Assembly: GCA_011364975.1 (NCBI GenBank) | Contig: RDOE01000013.1 | Span: 1-58,356, forward strand | Length of the DNA: 58,356 nt | Origin: Promethearchaeota archaeon | GTDB lineage: Archaea; Asgardarchaeota; Lokiarchaeia; Sigyniarchaeales; SOKP01 | Direction: 5' to 3' | Shown here: positions 52,726 to 58,356 of the stretch, in pieces | Layout: each line of letters begins with the position of its first letter | Position numbering within the stretch: position 1 is the stretch's first letter | The notes under the pieces: model-generated | Seen by the model: only the letters and a program-made list of their open reading frames with translations | The model's database searches: none | Told to the model about the DNA's origin: nothing | Made by a program: the position numbers and the translations under genes

Positions 52726-53172
52726 ATGGAAAGTATATCTAAACAATTAAAGAAAATGGCAGAGGAGAAAGAGGTTTTTAAGAGCGGAAATCTGTTCAAA
52801 TGTATCTTAGGATTAAATGATATAGAATCGAAGGTATTTTCCTATTTAGTTAAAAATGATAATGTGAATACGATGGAACTTACCGATTTATTTGAAAAAG
52901 ATCGGAGTGCAATTCAAAGAGCCTTAAAAAAATTGGGAAAACTTAACTTAATTGAAAGAAATGCTATGTCTCTCAAGGATTATAGTGAGAAAACAGGGGA
53001 AGAAGACACAAACAAGCGCGGGTATTTATATGTATATAGTTCTAAAGATTTAGTCGCCGTTAAGAAACAGTTTAGAGATCTACTTGATAAATGGTATGAT
53101 TCTATGATACAATACATAGAAAATTTGGATGAGTTATTTGATTGTTACGAATCAGATGGTGAATTATGTTAA
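52726..53172 (+). CDS. TrmB/MarR-like winged-helix transcription regulator
   Basis: A 148-residue DNA-binding protein. Residues about 28-75 form a winged helix (GLNDIESKVFSYLVKNDNVNTMELTDLFEKDRSAIQRALKKLGKLNLIERN), the recognition helix being SAIQRALKKL. A helical carboxyl part (LVAVKKQFRDLLDKWYDSMIQYIENL) may dimerise. ATG 52726 lies behind TAGGAG. It may regulate thioredoxin, whose leader has an inverted repeat, but that is inference. Its end overlaps the convergent acetyltransferase gene by 9 bases. Confidence 0.75.
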   Translation: MESISKQLKKMAEEKEVFKSGNLFKCILGLNDIESKVFSYLVKNDNVNTMELTDLFEKDRSAIQRALKKLGKLNLIERNAMSLKDYSEKTGEEDTNKRGYLYVYSSKDLVAVKKQFRDLLDKWYDSMIQYIENLDELFDCYESDGELC

Positions 53173-54024
53173 TTTGAGCTTATCTATTTCTTTTTTGACT
53201 TGATCCCAAGTAATCATTCTTTTAAACAAGAGTCTATTATTTAATGTAACACCTCTAGAAATGCCAAACTTTTCAATAAGTCTTTTTTCAGTTGTAGAAA
53301 TTACATTGATATCTATATTTTGATATAATTTTATTCCTTCTCGAATTTTTTTAACCATGTATGTTGACCAAGGACATTGATCATTACAAAATATATTTAA
53401 AGTTAATTCTTGGCTATTCAATTCATTATTCAAATTAACTGGAAGAAATTTTGGCGGAGAATTTCCCTTAAAATCAATAAAAAGCAACACTCGTTTCCCC
53501 TCTCGATCCGTTTCGATAAATCCATATTTTTTAAAAAAGTTCATGGGCATAAATTCAATAGATGTATCAAACCAGCTTTCACTATCATAAGAAAGTACAG
53601 AAGCAGATCCAAATTGACGAGCTCTCTCAATAAAGGTAGTAATTAAAGCTTTTGCAACACCCTTTCCCCAATAAGGAGGTAGTATCCACATACAATTGAT
53701 AAATAACGAATCTTTTCCTACTATTGGCTCTAAAGCATGTTCAATTGGAATACATTCCAATAATCCCATAGGAACTTTGCCGTTAATTGCTAAATCTGAG
53801 TGTTTTATCTTTCCTGCCCATTTATAGTTAATAATTTCGTCTCTTGGATTCTCTAAAGCTACAAAAAGTTCCAGACCCTTATTCATCATTTCCGTTATCC
53901 ATTCTATTCGTCTATCCATAGCTTTAGCCATGATACCTTTTCCTTCTTTCCCAACGCTAGGATCCAAACATAACGCAGGGATATAATTTAATTCATCCTG
54001 AGTTAATTTTTTAACTTCCAACAA
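53164..54024 (-). CDS. GNAT acetyltransferase with C-terminal YoaP/thioredoxin-like domain
   Basis: A 286-residue protein. Residues 1-180 are a GNAT domain, with the acetyl-CoA loop ILPPYWGKGVAKALITTFIERAR. Residues about 205-286 fit a YoaP-type thioredoxin-like domain: LTLNIFCNDQCPWSTYMVKKIREG (a CxxxC-like NDQCPWS in the position of the CxxC site), then ISRGVTLNNRLLFKRMITWDQV. Such fusions exist in bacteria and archaea, with unknown substrate. Start ATG 54024. It is convergent with the HTH gene and divergent from the MFS carrier. Confidence 0.75.
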   Translation of the reverse strand: MLEVKKLTQDELNYIPALCLDPSVGKEGKGIMAKAMDRRIEWITEMMNKGLELFVALENPRDEIINYKWAGKIKHSDLAINGKVPMGLLECIPIEHALEPIVGKDSLFINCMWILPPYWGKGVAKALITTFIERARQFGSASVLSYDSESWFDTSIEFMPMNFFKKYGFIETDREGKRVLLFIDFKGNSPPKFLPVNLNNELNSQELTLNIFCNDQCPWSTYMVKKIREGIKLYQNIDINVISTTEKRLIEKFGISRGVTLNNRLLFKRMITWDQVKKEIDKLKLT

Positions 54025-54083
54025 TTATCATCTCACAGGAGTCTAGTTTAATGTTTTTATAGAATAGAATTTAAATCTATAGT

Positions 54084-55403
54084 ATGAGTGATAATTCTAA
54101 AAAGTTTCCAGTATTGTCCATTATCCTTTTTATTTTAATCATTACATTGATAAATTCGGTTCAGAATATGATATCTCCAAATTTGTTAACTATTTCAAGT
54201 TATTTTGGATTTGGTGGGGATACAGCTCCTTTAGGATTTTTAACTTTCAATTTTATGCTTTTTACTGGCATTACAATGCTTATTTTTGGATATTTAGCAG
54301 ATAAAATTGTCAGAAAATGGATAGTCTTTATTGGATCACTAATATTTTCATTGTTCTCATCAATTGTAATACTAATCCCAGAAGGAATAGAGGGCTATAG
54401 GTTATTTTTCTTAATTACAATATTGACGGGTATCGGATATGGTGCTGTTATTCCAAGTATATTCTCATTAATGGGAGATCTAGTTTCAAAAGACGAACGA
54501 GCAAAGGGATTTTCGTTTTTTTCAATCGCATCGCTTTTTGGCACTGTTCTTGGGACGGGGATGGCATCTTTTATAGGAGAAGATTGGCGCTTTCCTTTTT
54601 TTATAGTGGGTCTTATTGGATTAATCGGGACCTTCTTTTTTCTTTTATTTAAAGAACCATCGAGATTAGGAATGGACCAATCTATTCTACTTCAAAAAGA
54701 TGGAATCGAATATACATATCGCATCCGGATTTCAGATATAAAAACCATCTTTCAGAAAAAATCAAATATATGGTTAGTGGTTAATTTTGTAGATACGATT
54801 CCAACAGGTATAATTTTAACTTTACTTTTTGCGTATATGGAAGTATTTCACGGTATTAATGATGAAGATACATCTCTTTTTCTAGTAGTAATTATTTTAA
54901 GTATTGTGGTCGGAACTATTTTCTTTGGGTATATAGGAGATAATTGGTTTAAAAAGGGAAATAAAAAAGCAAGGGTTTTATTGGCATTATTTGGAAATAT
55001 CGCTCCCATTCCTTTTTTATTTATTGGATTAATTATACCGTTTCAACCGCCAAACATATTCCCAGGGGTTTTGATATGGATAATTCTTTTTAGTATTGGT
55101 ATGTTTACTAATGGGGCAGTTAGTGGTAATTGGTATGCTTCAGTTGCGGATTTAAATCTTCCAGAAAATCGAGGAACTGTCATAGCAGCAGCTAATTTTT
55201 TTGATATTATTGGCAGAGCATTAGGACCGCTAATAGGAACTATAATTGCAGACACATTTGGATTTCTTATGGGAATGATGACTTCAATTTTTGCTTGGTT
55301 ACTTATCCCATTTTTTTGGATACCCATCTTAAGAAATGCTGTGAAAGAAATTGAGGGAACAGAGGAAATTTTTAACAAGAGAATAGTAAAACTTCAACAA
55401 TAA
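54084..55403 (+). CDS. MFS transporter
   Basis: A 439-residue member of the major facilitator superfamily with about 12 transmembrane segments. The loop between segments 2 and 3 (GYLADKIVRKWIVFIGS) and its second-half repeat (GYIGDNWFKKGNKKARV) are MFS signatures, as is GIGYGAVIPSIFSLMGDLVSKDERAKGFS. Near the middle a cytoplasmic stretch (EPSRLGMDQSILLQKDGIEYTYRIRISD) divides the halves. Substrate unknown. ATG 54084; convergent with the Fur-type gene. Confidence 0.88.
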   Translation: MSDNSKKFPVLSIILFILIITLINSVQNMISPNLLTISSYFGFGGDTAPLGFLTFNFMLFTGITMLIFGYLADKIVRKWIVFIGSLIFSLFSSIVILIPEGIEGYRLFFLITILTGIGYGAVIPSIFSLMGDLVSKDERAKGFSFFSIASLFGTVLGTGMASFIGEDWRFPFFIVGLIGLIGTFFFLLFKEPSRLGMDQSILLQKDGIEYTYRIRISDIKTIFQKKSNIWLVVNFVDTIPTGIILTLLFAYMEVFHGINDEDTSLFLVVIILSIVVGTIFFGYIGDNWFKKGNKKARVLLALFGNIAPIPFLFIGLIIPFQPPNIFPGVLIWIILFSIGMFTNGAVSGNWYASVADLNLPENRGTVIAAANFFDIIGRALGPLIGTIIADTFGFLMGMMTSIFAWLLIPFFWIPILRNAVKEIEGTEEIFNKRIVKLQQ

Positions 55404-55434
55404 CCTCTATTTCCTTTTAAACAATTTTAAATTA

Positions 55435-55842
55435 TTAATCCCTTTTACATTTCTCACATTCATAATACAAATCAATTCTTTGACCTTTGGGTTTAATTTT
55501 TAAACCAGATATGATCTGTTGCCAAACTTCTTTCACTTTTTCATTGTTATAATCAGTAATGTCCCCACATTTTGAGCAAACTAGGTTTATATGGACCTTA
55601 GTATTAGGATCATATCTTATATTTCCATCACTAAAATTTAGTTCTTGGATTAGTCCCAAATCTTTAAAGAGATGGAGTGTACTATAAACTGTACCTAAAC
55701 TTATTGTTGGATAATCATTTATTAATGATTTGTAAATATTTTCAGTGGTAGGGTTATCTTTACGTTTTAATAGCGTTTCGTATTTTGCTAGGCGTTGAGT
55801 TGTTAGTTTTAATCCATGTTTTTTGAAAATTGAAGCTAATTC
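55435..55842 (-). CDS. perR: Fur/PerR-family metalloregulator, start unclear
   Basis: A DNA-binding repressor sensing metal or peroxide. The open frame from 55842 encodes the winged helix (ELASIFKKHGLKLTTQRLAKYETLLKR, then TISLGTVYSTLHLFKDLGLIQ) and the dimerisation half with two CxxC pairs (CSKC, CEKC) for a structural zinc. No ATG, GTG or TTG lies before the winged helix; TTG 55659 would drop it. Upstream one sees AGGA, then ATT AGT AAA TAA GAA: a start-like ATT whose fourth codon is a stop. So the gene is truncated by mutation, misread, or starts atypically. Its divergent neighbour katG is a classical PerR target, which favours PerR over Fur. Confidence 0.72.
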   Translation of the reverse strand, partial: ELASIFKKHGLKLTTQRLAKYETLLKRKDNPTTENIYKSLINDYPTISLGTVYSTLHLFKDLGLIQELNFSDGNIRYDPNTKVHINLVCSKCGDITDYNNEKVKEVWQQIISGLKIKPKGQRIDLYYECEKCKRD

Positions 55843-55921
55843 TTATTTACTAATACTAATTCCTACTTGAGAATTATTATCAAAAATAAATTAATACTTC
55901 ATAAGAAAAGACCTTTAATAA

Positions 55922-58171
<2,250 letters not shown>

Positions 58172-58356
58172 TCTCCAACGGCACGGTTTTTTAAGCTAGA
58201 TCATGTTTTTACTCAAATTTTATTTTAATATCTATTTTTTTTTATAGGATAGCAATTTCATCTCATTCTTTTTTTAAAAACAATAAATTGAAAAACTCTT
58301 AAATGTATTCTTATTTATAATAGAACGTGAAACTTATTTAGTAGATTATAATAATG
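58172..58356. other. AT-rich end of window
   Basis: 185 bases after katG with no ORF or structure of note. A TGATCT/AGATCA 6-base inverted repeat (58169-58174, 58198-58203) flanks a T-run and may help end katG transcription. Confidence 0.3.

Noticed and set aside
55843..55845. Recoded TAA in the PerR-type gene as a special amino acid
   Set aside because: Selenocysteine uses TGA and pyrrolysine uses TAG. TAA recoding has no support, and no other gene here has in-frame TAA.

Overview
The window looks like a piece of an Asgard archaeal chromosome, most like the Lokiarchaeia/Promethearchaeota. DNA is AT-rich. Starts are preceded by archaeal GGTGA-type ribosome binding sites and TATA-like boxes. 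It carries archaeal informational genes (histone, LSm, ThiDN, tungsten-type aldehyde ferredoxin oxidoreductase, a CCA-encoding tRNA with a bulge-helix-bulge intron) beside many eukaryotic-signature families: Ras/Rab-like GTPases fused to a roadblock domain, an Arf-like GTPase fused to a longin-like domain, stand-alone longin and longin-roadblock proteins, a RING-type protein and a dual-specificity-type phosphatase. No phylogeny was run, so the taxon is an inference from content.

Layout. 1-3.2 kb: tail of an unknown gene, a two-gene ABC exporter, a flavodoxin-like protein and a QueG-like double [4Fe-4S] protein. 3.2-10.2 kb: an acyl-CoA island with acetoacetyl-CoA synthetase, a two-subunit glutaconate-type CoA-transferase, an ADP-forming acyl-CoA synthetase alpha-type protein and a frameshifted class III CoA-transferase. 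10.2-14.3 kb: flavodoxin, two small proteins, rhamnulokinase-like FGGY kinase and two adjacent C_GCAxxG_C_C proteins. 14.3-19.5 kb: a membrane-anchored Kre9/Knh1-like protein, a longin-like protein, an intracellular beta-propeller with a C-terminal winged helix, and a 719-residue intracellular DUF11-like repeat protein. 19.6-25.8 kb: glycerate kinase, dihydrolipoamide dehydrogenase, an IorB-like protein and a metallophosphoesterase. 25.9-29.4 kb: LSm, a zinc-ribbon peptide, intron-bearing tRNA-Arg(CCT), AOR with two MoaD-like proteins, and histone. 29.4-29.75 kb: a candidate structured RNA. 30.4-46.4 kb: isocitrate/isopropylmalate-type dehydrogenase, two tandem roadblock-Ras GTPases, RING/TPR protein, thiamine genes (ThiDN, ThiC), NUDIX, tyrosine phosphatase, hydrolases and a large frameshifted TPR-like protein. 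46.4-51.7 kb: an Arf-longin GTPase behind a tightly coupled longin-like/7TM/7TM gene set, a geranylgeranyl-reductase-type flavoprotein and a longin-roadblock protein. 51.7-58.4 kb: thioredoxin, HTH regulator, GNAT-YoaP protein, MFS carrier, a Fur/PerR-type regulator and a divergent, bacterial-looking katG.

How it fits together. The most coherent possible novelty is the set of membrane-trafficking or signalling-like genes: the longin-like -> 7TM -> 7TM -> Arf-longin array at 46.5-49.4 kb, the two roadblock-GTPases that both replace the G3 motif DTAGQ by DIGAQ, and the propeller/DUF11-like pair. The 3.2-10.2 kb block can activate and exchange CoA on short-chain acids. PerR next to katG suggests a peroxide response.

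Sequence quality. Two genes are split by single-base frameshifts, and four ORFs have no ATG/GTG/TTG where homology requires the start. This could be draft-assembly error, real decay or non-canonical initiation, and sequence alone cannot decide.
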